Part shown: positions 34,719-43,254 of the stretch, piece after piece
Layout: every line of letters begins with the position of its first letter
Numbering within the stretch: position 1 is the first letter of the stretch
Program-made: the position numbers and the translations under genes
The notes under the pieces: generated by a model
Database searches by the model: none
Told to the model about the DNA's origin: nothing
The model's input: the letters and a program-made list of their open reading frames with translations, nothing else
Assembly (NCBI GenBank): GCA_965247665.1
Contig: CBDFHH010000001.1
Coordinates: 124,001-188,000, forward strand
DNA from: CAUZWH01 sp965247665
GTDB lineage: Bacteria; Pseudomonadota; Alphaproteobacteria; SHVV01
Direction: 5' to 3'
DNA: 64,000 nt

Positions 34719-35612
34719 ATGGAAGCATTCATCCAGCAACTGGTGAACGGGCTCTCGCTGGGCGCGATCTACGCTCTGATCGCGCTGGGCTACAACCTGA
34801 TCTTCGGGGTGATGAATATCCTCACCTTTGCGCACGGCACGGTCGTGATGATCGGCGCCTACACCGTGCTGATCGCCCACCAAAAGGTCGGCATCAACTA
34901 CACCGTCGCGATCGCTCTCGGCGTAGTGATGGCGACGCTGACCGGGTTGTTGGTCGAGCGCACCACCGTACGCCCGATTCGCGACAATCCGTGGGCGGTG
35001 ATCATCGCCACGTTCGGCGCCGCCATCGTGATCGAACACGCGATGCGCCAGTACAAGGGCATACCGGCGCGGCCCGTGCCGTTCCCATCGCCGATCGAGC
35101 AGAAATACTACTACCTGTTCGAAGGCGCGCGTGTTTCCGAGCTGCAGCTCGTGATCCTTTCCACCGGCCTGGTGTTGATGGTGGCGCTGCTCGCCTTCAT
35201 CTATCGAACCAAGCTCGGCATGGCGGTGCGCGCGGTGGCGCAGAGCCCACACATCGCCGAAACCATGGGGATTAATCTGCGTAAGATCGCGGTCGTCAGC
35301 TTTGCGATCGCCTCGTCGGTGGGCGGTGTGGTCGGCATCCTCTACGCCATCTACTACCAGTCGATCTACATTCACGTCGGCAGCCAATTCCTCGGATTGA
35401 AGGGGCTGGTTATCGTCATCGTTGCCGGTGCCGGGAATATTCCCGGGTCATTGGTGACCGGACTCCTGCTGGGCACACTCGAAGCGCTCACGATCGGGTA
35501 TATCGGCTCCGAGGTGCGCGACCTCGTCGCCTATTCGGCGTTGCTGCTGGTGTTGATTTTCCGGCCCTCCGGTCTGTTCGGCGAACAGGCGCGGGTCGAG
35601 TTCAAGGTCTAG
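34719..35612 (+). CDS. ABC transporter permease, LivH type
   Basis: A 297-residue membrane permease. The N-terminal GLSLGAIYALIALGYNLIFG and the NILTFAHGTVVMIGAY motif are diagnostic of LivH. The cytoplasmic EAA-like loop is RAVAQSPHIAETMGINLRKI, and it ends with IFRPSGLFG. It starts at ATG 34719 after GGGGAGG. It pairs with the next gene, 11 bp downstream. Confidence 0.9.
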   Translation: MEAFIQQLVNGLSLGAIYALIALGYNLIFGVMNILTFAHGTVVMIGAYTVLIAHQKVGINYTVAIALGVVMATLTGLLVERTTVRPIRDNPWAVIIATFGAAIVIEHAMRQYKGIPARPVPFPSPIEQKYYYLFEGARVSELQLVILSTGLVLMVALLAFIYRTKLGMAVRAVAQSPHIAETMGINLRKIAVVSFAIASSVGGVVGILYAIYYQSIYIHVGSQFLGLKGLVIVIVAGAGNIPGSLVTGLLLGTLEALTIGYIGSEVRDLVAYSALLLVLIFRPSGLFGEQARVEFKV

Positions 35613-35623
35613 GGGCACCCAGC

Positions 35624-36589
35624 GTGCAGGAAATCGAACTCTTTCTCTTCCTCGTCCACGACATCCTGCTGGAGTATGGCGTCTTCCTGATCATCGCCCT
35701 CGGCTGCTACGTCACCATGATGTCGGGCCAGCTGTCGCTGTGCCACGGCGCGCTCGCCGGCCTTGGTGCGTATGCCACAACGGTCGTCAGCTATGTCTGG
35801 GGCCTGCCGCCGCTGCTCGGCGTGTTCTGTGGGATTCTCGGCGGCGTCGTCGGCGGCCTGTTCATCACCTATGTGGTCTCCTTCCGCTTGGTTGGGATGT
35901 ATCTCGCGATCGCGACATTCGCGTTCAACGAAGCGATGGCGGTGATCTGGCGGAACGTGGATTACGTCGGCGGCACGCTTGGTGTCGTTGGCATTCCCCT
36001 GATCGACGAGGTCTTGCCGCTGCACATCTGGCAGCCGATCGACGATTTGTGGATCCTGATCATCGTCATCGCGCTGGTATCGTTCTTTCTGTGGCGCTTC
36101 GAGAAGTCGTATCTCGGCCGCTGCTTCCGCGCCTCCTTCGACGACGAACGAATCGCCGAGGCGATGGGCGTCAATCTGCGCATGGTGAAACTACTGTCGT
36201 GGTCGATCGGCGGCGGCATCGCCGGTATGGGCGGCGCGCTGTTCGCCCACAATATCGGCATCATCCGTCCCGACAATTTCCAGATCCCATTCGCAGTCCT
36301 GGTGTTGTTGGCGCCGGTGATCGGGGGCTACACGAAGTTCTGGGGCGTCTATCTCGGTGCCTTCGTCATCATCTTCGGCCCCCATATCCTCAACTATGTA
36401 AGCGAGATCATCGGTGCCGGGCTTAACGTGAATGCGCCGGAAACCAAGATGATGCTGTTCGGCGGGCTCTACATCGCGTTCATGCTGTGGCGGCCCGACG
36501 GCATCATCGATCGCCGCGGTTTCCCGTGGCGTTCGGTCAATATCTTCAGGTTGATGGCGCGCCAGCATGCTGCCCGTGCGAATCCGTAG
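35624..36589 (+). CDS. ABC transporter permease, LivM type
   Basis: A 321-residue membrane permease. MMSGQLSLCHGALAGLGAYA is the LivM version of the family motif, and ASFDDERIAEAMGVNLRMVK is the coupling loop. It starts with GTG at 35624 behind AGGGG. No LivG/LivF ATPase genes follow; the next gene runs in the opposite direction six bases on. The importer must borrow ATPases, possibly those at 16918-18341, or has lost them. Confidence 0.9.
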   Translation: MQEIELFLFLVHDILLEYGVFLIIALGCYVTMMSGQLSLCHGALAGLGAYATTVVSYVWGLPPLLGVFCGILGGVVGGLFITYVVSFRLVGMYLAIATFAFNEAMAVIWRNVDYVGGTLGVVGIPLIDEVLPLHIWQPIDDLWILIIVIALVSFFLWRFEKSYLGRCFRASFDDERIAEAMGVNLRMVKLLSWSIGGGIAGMGGALFAHNIGIIRPDNFQIPFAVLVLLAPVIGGYTKFWGVYLGAFVIIFGPHILNYVSEIIGAGLNVNAPETKMMLFGGLYIAFMLWRPDGIIDRRGFPWRSVNIFRLMARQHAARANP

Positions 36590-36595
36590 GCGCGC

Positions 36596-38014
36596 CTAGC
36601 CGCGCGCTTCACCGAGCGGAGCAAGTTTCTCGATCAGCGGCCGCAGGTCGTCGGCGGATTCGAGCGACTGGACTTGGTCGATTAGCTCGGCGGCGGTCGA
36701 TGGGCCGACAACGGGAGCGGCCAGGTTTCTGAACTTTGCGCGCAGCGCGGCCTCGTCGATGGGATTGGCGGGTGCGCCGAGGGGTTCGTCGACGCGCCGC
36801 TCTAATTCCGCACCGGCCTTGGTTTGCACCGTCGTCACGGCGGAGCGGGTGTGCGGGTAGGACGAGTCGCACGACTCGTCGAGCGACACCGAGATCTTCT
36901 CGGCGAGCGTCGCGGTCTCGCGGTCGGCGCGGCGGGGTGAGGAGAAATGGCCGAGATCGACCGCGCCGAAGCGGAGCGCCGTCGCGACGGCGAACGGGAT
37001 GCTCATCTGTGCGGCCGTGAAGTCGTCCCAAGTGCGAAGGTCGTGCGTGGTCGCGACCCGATAGGTGCCGATGTGGAGCGATACGACATCGTCGACCGTC
37101 AAGCCGTCGCTGCGCTGCATGTCGAGGACCGCATCGATCGCGGAATGGATATGGCGGCAGCAGGCGTGCGGCTTGATGTAGCACTCGGTGATTGCGTGCG
37201 GCGAACCCGGTCCAACACTGAGGAGGTCGAGGGTGGTGTAGTCCAAGGCGCCATCATCATCACCGGCATAGGCGTGCAAAAAGCCGTTCGGCGACTCGAG
37301 CGCGCCCGGCGGCCCCGCGAGGCCCTCTTCGGCCAACAATCCGGCAAGCAGGCCATTGCTGGCGGCGAACCCGGCATGCAGGCGCTTGACCTCGCCGCCG
37401 TCGAGGAAGGTGAACAAGCCTGAGGCGGTCGACGCGGCGATGCCGAACGCCGCCTCGGTCCGCTCCGGAGAAAAGCCGCCCAGCGAGGCCCACACCGCAG
37501 CCGCGCCGAAGACGCCCGTGGTAGCGGTGTTGTGGAAGCCGCGCCAACGCGAACGGGGATGGCAGACCGCAGCGAGGCGGCACATGGCTTCGTAGCCGGC
37601 AACGGTGGCGGTAATCGCGTCTTGACCCGAAACCGCGCCCGCGTAGCCGGCCACGAGCAGGGCCGGTACGATGACTGCGCCCGGATGAGTCGAACCGGCC
37701 CGGTAGCCATCATCGAGCTCGAGACCGTGCGCCGCCGCGCCCTGCAGAAATGCCGACGTCAGCAGGTCGTGTCGTTCGTGCCGACCGGCGGTCGGGATCT
37801 CGCCGCGGCCGCCGAAACGCAGCGCTGCGCGCTCGGCGATCTCCGTTGCTTGCTGACCGGCGCCGGCGAGGACGGCGCCGATGCTATCGAGAATGTGCTG
37901 TTTGGTGCGCTCGACCGTGCGTGGGTCCAGATCCTCGAAACGCAATTGGGAAACGTGGGATGCGAGCTGAGCTGTCGGCCCGGTGGCGTGGGCGGCGTTT
38001 TCGAGTGCCGTCAT
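36596..38014 (-). CDS. MmgE/PrpD family protein
   Basis: A 472-residue protein of the 2-methylcitrate dehydratase/cis-aconitate decarboxylase/iminodisuccinate epimerase family. Characteristic parts are KQHILDSIGAVLAGAG, the active-site LELDDGYRAGSTHPGA (Asp-Asp and His), GVFGAAAVWASLGG, KRLHAGFAASNGLLAGLL and YIKPHACCRHIHSAID. I chose the ATG at 38014; a longer frame to 38077 has no ribosome site. It is convergent with the LivM-type gene and divergent from the first Rieske gene. No prpB/prpC genes are near, so a role other than the methylcitrate cycle is likely. Confidence 0.87.
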   Translation of the reverse strand: MTALENAAHATGPTAQLASHVSQLRFEDLDPRTVERTKQHILDSIGAVLAGAGQQATEIAERAALRFGGRGEIPTAGRHERHDLLTSAFLQGAAAHGLELDDGYRAGSTHPGAVIVPALLVAGYAGAVSGQDAITATVAGYEAMCRLAAVCHPRSRWRGFHNTATTGVFGAAAVWASLGGFSPERTEAAFGIAASTASGLFTFLDGGEVKRLHAGFAASNGLLAGLLAEEGLAGPPGALESPNGFLHAYAGDDDGALDYTTLDLLSVGPGSPHAITECYIKPHACCRHIHSAIDAVLDMQRSDGLTVDDVVSLHIGTYRVATTHDLRTWDDFTAAQMSIPFAVATALRFGAVDLGHFSSPRRADRETATLAEKISVSLDESCDSSYPHTRSAVTTVQTKAGAELERRVDEPLGAPANPIDEAALRAKFRNLAAPVVGPSTAAELIDQVQSLESADDLRPLIEKLAPLGEARG

Positions 38015-38115
38015 GGATCGTTCTCGTGATGTGCCGGTCGAACCCTCATTTGAGCCGATTTCGCCGCGGCACGCCATGCTGCTAGAGTCACCGGTGAATT
38101 GTGAGGGAGATACCG

Positions 38116-39261
38116 ATGCCCGTTGCCGCAGCGCTGCGCTTTACGCCCGATCCGGATACATCGGCGACCCTGCCGGCGCGCTACTATTTCGACCGCGACA
38201 TCCATCGGCGCGAAGCCGAGGAGATCTTCTATAAAACCTGGCAGTTCGTCGGATTTACGTTCGACCTCGAACAGCCCGGCGACTACATCACGGGTGAGAT
38301 CTTCGACCAGAAGGTGTTGGTGGTGCGCGGTAAGGACGGCGAACTCAAAGCCTTCCACAATGTGTGTATGCACCGCGGCCACATCCTCGCCGAAGGGAAG
38401 GGCAACAAGACGATCTTCACCTGCCCGTTCCATGCCTGGTCCTACGACACCAATGGGGCGCTCAAGGCGGCGGGAAACGCGGAAAACGTCGCCGGGTTCC
38501 GGCTCGAGGATTTCCACCTCGCGGAAATCAGGGTCGATACGCTGGCGATGCTGGTGCTGGTCAACCTCGACCCCAATGCCCCGCCGCTTGCGGAGTGGGC
38601 GCCGGGCATGGCCGAGCACTGGCGCGCAAACGTCAAACTCTTCGACCACCTCAAGCTGGTCCACGAACAGCCTTACGACATCGCCGCCAACTGGAAGCTC
38701 ACGGTCGATCAGAACGAGTGCTACCACTGTCCGGTCATCCATGGCGGCGTCACCACGGTCGAAGGCGGGCCCGAGGCCTGGATCACCTCGGAGTACGATT
38801 ATTGGTCCACGCATCTGATCCGTGCCAACGATGAAGTCACGCGGGCGCGGCTCGCCGAGCGCAAGGATCCGCACGATCCCGAAACCTGGCAGAACGAAGC
38901 CTACATCTGGTGGTTGTGGCCCAACCTGATCTTCGTCACCCATCAGGCACCGACCAACTTCAAGCTGCTGCACGTGATGCCGGTGGATGAGGCGCACACG
39001 CGCGAGGTGCTGTACTGCTTCACGCTCGACGATCCGCCGAGCCGGGATGACGCCGACAACATCGATCGCTTCGCCAATGTCGTGAATCCGCAGGACATCG
39101 ATCCGATGGAAAAGCAGCAGCTCGGCCTGCACGCGCGCGGCTATGAGATGGGTCGGCTGATGGTCGACAAGGAGCGGTCGTGGCGCAGCGAGCACGCCGT
39201 CCACCACTTCAACAAGCTGGTGTGGGAGGCGCTGAACGGACCGAACTACGAGCGGGCCTGA
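38116..39261 (+). CDS. Rieske non-heme iron oxygenase, alpha subunit (array member 1)
   Basis: A 381-residue ring-hydroxylating/N-demethylating-type oxygenase. The Rieske [2Fe-2S] ligands are C84, H86, C103 and H106 (CMHRGH and CPFHAWSYD). The mononuclear iron site has the bridging acid E201 and ligands H204 and H209 in ECYHCPVIH. ATG 38116 has GAGGGAGA upstream. Close relatives include carnitine, betaine and stachydrine demethylating oxygenases, so a quaternary amine or similar small substrate is plausible; aromatic substrates are also possible. Reductase genes are absent. Its stop overlaps the start of the next Rieske gene (TGATG). Confidence 0.9.
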   Translation: MPVAAALRFTPDPDTSATLPARYYFDRDIHRREAEEIFYKTWQFVGFTFDLEQPGDYITGEIFDQKVLVVRGKDGELKAFHNVCMHRGHILAEGKGNKTIFTCPFHAWSYDTNGALKAAGNAENVAGFRLEDFHLAEIRVDTLAMLVLVNLDPNAPPLAEWAPGMAEHWRANVKLFDHLKLVHEQPYDIAANWKLTVDQNECYHCPVIHGGVTTVEGGPEAWITSEYDYWSTHLIRANDEVTRARLAERKDPHDPETWQNEAYIWWLWPNLIFVTHQAPTNFKLLHVMPVDEAHTREVLYCFTLDDPPSRDDADNIDRFANVVNPQDIDPMEKQQLGLHARGYEMGRLMVDKERSWRSEHAVHHFNKLVWEALNGPNYERA

Positions 39262-40132
39262 TGCCGGCCGACAATGGGCTTCGCTTCACCGCCGATCCCA
39301 CGACCTCGGCGACGCTGCCAGGACACTACTATTGCGAACCGGCGATTTTCGCACGCGAAGCGGACGAGATCTTCTTCAGGAGCTGGCAGTTCGTAGGCTT
39401 TACCTTCGATCTGCGAAATGCCGGTGACTACATCACCGCCGATCTCCTCGACCAGAAGATCCTCGTCGTGCGCGGCAAGGATGGGAACTTGCGGGCCTTC
39501 TACAACGTCTGCATGCACCGCGGGCACATCCTGGCCGAAGGCTCGGGCAACAAAACCATCTTCACCTGTCCTTTCCACGCCTGGTCCTACGACACGACCG
39601 GTGCGCTCAAGGCGGCCGGTAACGCCGAAAACGTGGCCGGGTTCCGCGTCGAGGACTTTCGCCTCACGGAGATCAAGGTCGACACGCTGGGCATGCTGGT
39701 GTTCGTCAACCTCGACGCGAACGCACCATCGCTGGCCGAGTGGGTGCCGGGGCTGCTCGACGACTGGCGCGCCAAGGTCAAGTTCTTCGACCACATGCAG
39801 CTCACGCATTCGCGGGACTACGACATCGCCGCCAACTGGAAGCTGATCTTCGACCAGAACGAGTGCTATCACTGCGCCTCGGTGCATCCCGGTTTCGATA
39901 CCATTACCGACAAACCGGACGAGTGGGTTACCACCGAGCATGCGCACTGGCTGACCCACCTGATGCGCTCGACCGAGGAGGTGCGGCAGTTGCGGATTGC
40001 CGAGGCCCGGCTCGCCACGCGCCGGAAACTTGGCAGGACGATATCTATATCTGGCAGATGTGGCCCAACCTGTTGTGCATCACCCACCAGGCGCCGGCCA
40101 ATTTCAAGATCGTGCATGGGTTGCCGGTGTGA
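39261..40132 (+). pseudogene. Rieske oxygenase (array member 2), 5' part, frameshifted and split by a genomic island
   Basis: The first 290 or so codons of a Rieske alpha subunit, starting at ATG 39261 (C84, H86 and the CPFHAWSYD box present; ECYHCASVH at the iron site). Near 40010-40020 the frame shifts: conserved sequence continues as APETWQDDIYIWQMWPN in another frame. This is equivalent to loss of one base. The gene is then broken at KIVHGLPV, where a 12-bp repeat marks island insertion. The missing C-terminus lies at 57901-58181 and continues in exactly the right frame. Joined length would be 1151 nt, one short of a multiple of three, as expected from the frameshift. Confidence 0.9.
40119..40130. 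repeat. attL: left direct repeat of the island
   Basis: GGTTGCCGGTGT, identical to 57889-57900. It lies inside the Rieske reading frame (codons for G-L-P-V). The island side continues as a 13-base palindrome (GGTGTGACACACC, 40126-40138), a possible recombinase-binding arm. The base before the repeat differs at the two ends (G left, C right), which limits the shared core to 12 bp. Confidence 0.85.
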
Positions 40133-40138
40133 CACACC

Positions 40139-40497
40139 GAACCACGCTTTTACAGTGCTCGACCGTTAGAGTAGGGTCGCAGTCTCTCCCTATAAAGACT
40201 ATTAAATACAATGCGTTACTGTCGGTGTCAAGAGGATTGTCGGTCGATACGAACAACACAAATAGCGTTCCTGTTTCGCAAAACAGTTGCATTTGGGGAA
40301 GTAAGGTAGGGGGAGCGGTGTTTGGATGTGGACGCTATCCAAGTGGCTATTTATAATGATTTCGTGGTCGACACATGAACGACGCATGAGATTCACCATA
40401 TGAGGAATGACCTAGGTTTTATATGCAATATTCATCCATTACAGGAGCTTCCTGTGTTGTGGTGTACATGGGCTGTTTCAGACGGACGGTGGTGGTG
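40139..40497. other. AT-rich, gene-free left end of the island (possible oriT/regulatory region)
   Basis: About 360 bp clearly richer in A+T than the rest of the window, with no credible gene. It contains short inverted repeats (AGTCT at 40181 and AGACT at 40196). It precedes two RHH/MobC-like genes, the usual position of a transfer origin or excision-control region. I cannot identify a nick site, so this is only a suggestion. Confidence 0.35.
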
Positions 40498-40860
40498 ATG
40501 AGCGACGGCAGCGGGCGGCGGCAGCGCGCCGTGATGGCGACCGATGCCGAATGGGAACGGATCGCCCGGGCGGCCGCGGCGAGCGGCATGGAGCTGTCGC
40601 GTTTCTTAATTCGTCAGGCAGTTGAGCGGGACGCACTGCCGGCGGAGGTGCTGCGCCGGGCGGTGCGCGAGATGCTGGTGCTTTCCCAACTCGAGGAGAG
40701 GCGCCTGCGCGCGGCTGGCGCGGGGGAGGCGTGGGAGGATGCCTGCGATGCGGTGGACGAATGGATGGATCGGGAGGGTGTGCTGGACCGGCTGACCGAT
40801 CCCGGTGCGGCGAACCGCTGGAAGGCGGTCGGCGTGGAACCGGAGAGCGGGGACGGGTGA
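40498..40860 (+). CDS. Ribbon-helix-helix / mobilization accessory-like protein
   Basis: A 120-residue basic protein starting MSDGSGRRQRAVMATDAEWE. The N-terminal RAVMATDAEW, followed by AAASGMELSRFLIRQAVE, resembles the ribbon-helix-helix plus helix of MobC-type relaxosome proteins on plasmids and integrative elements. The C-terminal half is helical and acidic. ATG 40498 follows a GT-rich ribosome region. Its stop overlaps the start of a similar protein (TGATG). Together they suggest the island or its ancestor could be mobilized; no relaxase gene is left. Confidence 0.55.
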   Translation: MSDGSGRRQRAVMATDAEWERIARAAAASGMELSRFLIRQAVERDALPAEVLRRAVREMLVLSQLEERRLRAAGAGEAWEDACDAVDEWMDREGVLDRLTDPGAANRWKAVGVEPESGDG

Positions 40861-41249
40861 TGACGGACGCGGCGGTGCCGACCGGGAGACGGCAGCGGAG
40901 CCTGCACTGCGGCCCGGAGGAGCAGGCGATGATCCGCGAACGAGCGGCGGCGGCGGGCAAGACGGTCTCGCGTCATGTGCTGGACCTCGCCCTTGCTGAT
41001 GAACCGGATCGCCATCGCCTGGTGCTGACGCGGGAGGAGCAAGCGGAGTTGCGCGATGGGGTCCGGGCGGTCGAGGCATTCGTGCGGGCGCTCAGGCGCG
41101 AGCTTCCGGGCGGCAGCGGCCTGAACCTGCTGGCGGCGATCGCGGTCCTTGCGCGTCTTGCGCCGGATGTCCCGTACCGCCGTCTCGGCGCCGTCTTTCA
41201 AACTCAAGGATTTCTGTCTCATCTGCGTTCCCTTCGGTCACTACGATGA
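40860..41249 (+). CDS. MobC-like mobilization protein, 3' end replaced by IS sequence
   Basis: A protein beginning MTDAAVPTGRRQRSLHCGPE with the MobC-like pattern MIRERAAAAGKTVSRHVLDL and REEQAELRDGVRAVEAFV. Normal coding ends near 41147 (GLNLLAAIAVLA). From 41148 the DNA is the 5' end of an IS3-type element on the other strand, so the last 34 residues are antisense IS sequence. The gene is therefore probably truncated and non-functional. It overlaps the preceding RHH gene. Confidence 0.55.
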   Translation: MTDAAVPTGRRQRSLHCGPEEQAMIRERAAAAGKTVSRHVLDLALADEPDRHRLVLTREEQAELRDGVRAVEAFVRALRRELPGGSGLNLLAAIAVLARLAPDVPYRRLGAVFQTQGFLSHLRSLRSLR

Positions 41250-41302
41250 ACCAGAAATCCTCCGTTACGTAATCAACTCAATCTGTCCCACAGGCGCTGA
41301 TG

Positions 41303-41629
41303 TCAGACACGGTAGACGGACGCTTCCGAGATGAAGTAGCCCTTCGCGTCGGTGAACGTCACTGCAAGTTCGCGTGGCGACAGCTCCGGCTCATCCAGGG
41401 CCAGCTCTACGATCTGGCCGCGGATATCGTCCGGGATACGGTTCCATACCCGGCCGGGACCGCAATTGCGATCTTCAAGACCGGCCTCGTCAAAGGCTCG
41501 ATAGCGATCGTACCAGCGATAGAATGTGGTCGTCGGAATACCCAGCTTGTCCAAGGTGCGCCGGACCGGCAGATGGGATCGCTCAACCAGGCGGATGATC
41601 TCCAGCTTCTCGGACGCGGGGTACCTCAT
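41303..41629 (-). pseudogene. IS3-family transposase OrfB, truncated
   Basis: Only the N-terminal 105 or so residues remain (RYPASEKLEIIRLVERSHLP, PTTTFYRWYDRY, ISEASVYRV). The DDE catalytic core (rve domain) is missing because a second IS end interrupts the gene at about 41311. It cannot be active. Confidence 0.75.
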
Positions 41630-42000
41630 GCGCCGTCTCCCCCATCCCCGATCATGCTTTTTTTGAGCAGCCGGTTCTCCAGCACCTGTTCGGCAAGCGC
41701 CTCCTTGAGGTCGCGCATCTCGTGGCGCAGCTCCTTAACCTCACCCGAGGACGCCTGGCGCGCGGTATCGCCCGAAAGCCGCTTCTTGCCAGCCTCGAGG
41801 AACTCCTTCGCCCAGCTGTAATACAGGCTCTCGGCAATCCCTTCCCGGCGGCATAGTTCGGCGATGCTGTCCTCACCACGCAGGCCCGATACCACGATCC
41901 GGATCTTCTCTTCGGCCGAATACTGCTTGCGGGTCTTGCGGCGAATATCCCGCACCGTCCGCTCGGCGCCCTCTCTCGAACTCATCGATTCCTGTCTCAT
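41626..42000 (-). CDS. IS3-family transposase OrfA
   Basis: A 124-residue OrfA with the helix-turn-helix segment KQYSAEEKIRIVVSGLRGED and AELCRREGIAESLYYSWAK. It ends in a leucine-zipper-like coiled coil (KELRHEMRDLKEALAEQVLE, NRLLKKS). It overlaps OrfB by four bases, the usual place of programmed frameshifting in IS3 elements. OrfA alone cannot transpose; the partner OrfB is truncated. Confidence 0.8.
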   Translation of the reverse strand: MRQESMSSREGAERTVRDIRRKTRKQYSAEEKIRIVVSGLRGEDSIAELCRREGIAESLYYSWAKEFLEAGKKRLSGDTARQASSGEVKELRHEMRDLKEALAEQVLENRLLKKSMIGDGGDGA

Positions 42001-42229
42001 CTTCGTTCCCTTCGGTCACGACGATGAACCAGAAATCCTCCGTTACGAAATCACCTCAATCTGTCCCATAAGCGCTGACGTCAGACACCGCCCGCAATCC
42101 GGATGCGGTCCGGGCCGGCTATCGAGTAGCAAACTATTCTTCACATCGCGAAAGGAAGAAGGTCGAGATACAGTTCGCTCATCACTTGAAGCGTGCTACT
42201 GGTCCACAGCCGTTGGGGACAAAGGGGGT

Positions 42230-42586
42230 CTACTGACCGAGTTCCGCAAGCAATTCTGCACACTTTTCAGCAACGTCTCTGTCGGATTCCTTTTCGCCAG
42301 GCATTGTCGCCCAACCCTGTTTCTTTACGTAGTCACTTCTCTTCCAGGCATCTGTTTCTTTCAGTTCTTTGAGCTTCTGATCTTTCTCCGAAACCTGGTT
42401 AAACTGCTCGACACAAATCGGTGCCAACCGGGCAACGACGGCATTTTCAGCCTCTTGCTCAGCCATTTCCCGGGCAGTGCCATCGGTAACCCATCCACCC
42501 CAAGCGAAGCCGATGATGGCTAGTGCAATTGCACCACCAACAGCACCCCATAAACCTGGTTTAATTTTCTCCCAGTCCATCTGCAT
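42230..42586 (-). CDS. Hypothetical single-pass membrane protein
   Basis: A 118-residue protein with one N-terminal membrane helix (LWGAVGGAIALAIIGFAWGG) and a charged, mostly helical remainder (about 35-118) containing one Cys pair-like set (APICVEQ and AEKCAEL). It has an excellent ribosome site (TAAGGAGGT, six bases before the ATG), so it is likely expressed. Function unknown; similar small proteins are widespread in alphaproteobacteria. It is isolated between IS debris inside the island. Confidence 0.6.
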   Translation of the reverse strand: MQMDWEKIKPGLWGAVGGAIALAIIGFAWGGWVTDGTAREMAEQEAENAVVARLAPICVEQFNQVSEKDQKLKELKETDAWKRSDYVKKQGWATMPGEKESDRDVAEKCAELLAELGQ

Positions 42587-42864
42587 CTGGATACCTCCTT
42601 AAAAAAACGCATCATCAGCCTCGAGCGAAGCACGACCGATCCACTCAGACCCCAGGGAGGCGAGCCCCAGGATCCACCAGAGCCGACCCACATCAGTCCC
42701 ATCAAGTATACTATCCTGGACCGCGCGGGCTGAGATGTCGAGTTCTTCAATCACCCTCGCCCTCTAACCAGGCGTCGTCGGCGTTAGCAGCCAATATTTA
42801 TCTTACCTCGCGTTCGACGCTCGGAGTTGACACGAACGGGTCGAGGCCGTTGCCACCGGGGATC

Positions 42865-43020
42865 GTGAACAGCATTCAAACGTTTCTTGGGGGACTCCTC
42901 TGTGTGCTCGGATTTCATGACTCTCGGGTTATCAATGTGACCTTCGGATTTGGTTCCGGGGGCAACGTCGAGGAGATCCAGTGCCGGCGTTGCGGCCTGA
43001 CTACCACGCGACAGGCTTGA
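42865..43020 (+). CDS. Small zinc-ribbon-like hypothetical protein
   Basis: A 51-residue frame starting GTG (VNSIQTFLGGLLCVLGFHDS) and ending EEIQCRRCGLTTTRQA. A Cys and His near the N-terminus (LLCVLGFHD) and a C-terminal CRRCG could form a zinc site, as in small DUF1660-like proteins. The start has only GGGG upstream. Its neighbours are an IS-rich stretch and a clpP fragment. The region 42587-42864 before it shows no gene. Confidence 0.4.
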   Translation: MNSIQTFLGGLLCVLGFHDSRVINVTFGFGSGGNVEEIQCRRCGLTTTRQA

Positions 43021-43164
43021 ACACCCCTTACGCTTCCGAACTCTGGCGGTCGCGGGATGTTTAAGACTGTTTCAGTCACCACCCCTCGCTCGGTGCAACC
43101 GACCCTATTAAATCGACCAACCCCGGCAAAGGCGTCTCGGGCCGGACGTGCAGGAATCGAGAAG

Positions 43165-43254
43165 ATGGATGAGCGAATGCAGAACTTGGTTCCCATGGTA
43201 GTAGAGCTAACCGCTCGAGGTGAGCGCGCCTACGATATCTATTCGCGCCTCCTC
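43165..43254 (+). pseudogene. clpP: N-terminal fragment of ClpP protease subunit
   Basis: Thirty codons reading MDERMQNLVPMVVELTARGE then RAYDIYSRLL match the start of ATP-dependent Clp protease proteolytic subunit (MVVExTxRGERxYDIYSRLL). Homology stops at 43254, where IS21 sequence begins on the opposite strand. The catalytic Ser/His/Asp part is gone. The cut shows that this island segment once carried, or inserted beside, a clpP copy. Confidence 0.7.

Larger units (their letters stand above)
41148..42088 (-). mobile_element. IS3-family debris: two overlapping partial copies
   Basis: A 163-bp segment is directly repeated at 41148-41310 and 41926-42088 with scattered differences. Each copy is the 5' end of a leftward IS3 element, covering upstream DNA and the first OrfA codons (RQES/RQKS, then VRDIRRKTRK). 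The right copy continues with a whole OrfA and about 100 codons of OrfB. It is then cut by the 5' end of the left copy, which itself breaks at 41148 in the mobilization gene. Two related copies have recombined, deleting most of both. Confidence 0.7.

Noticed and set aside
36596..38014. Methylcitrate cycle operon (PrpD)
   Set aside because: Only the MmgE/PrpD-family gene is present; no methylcitrate synthase or lyase lies nearby.
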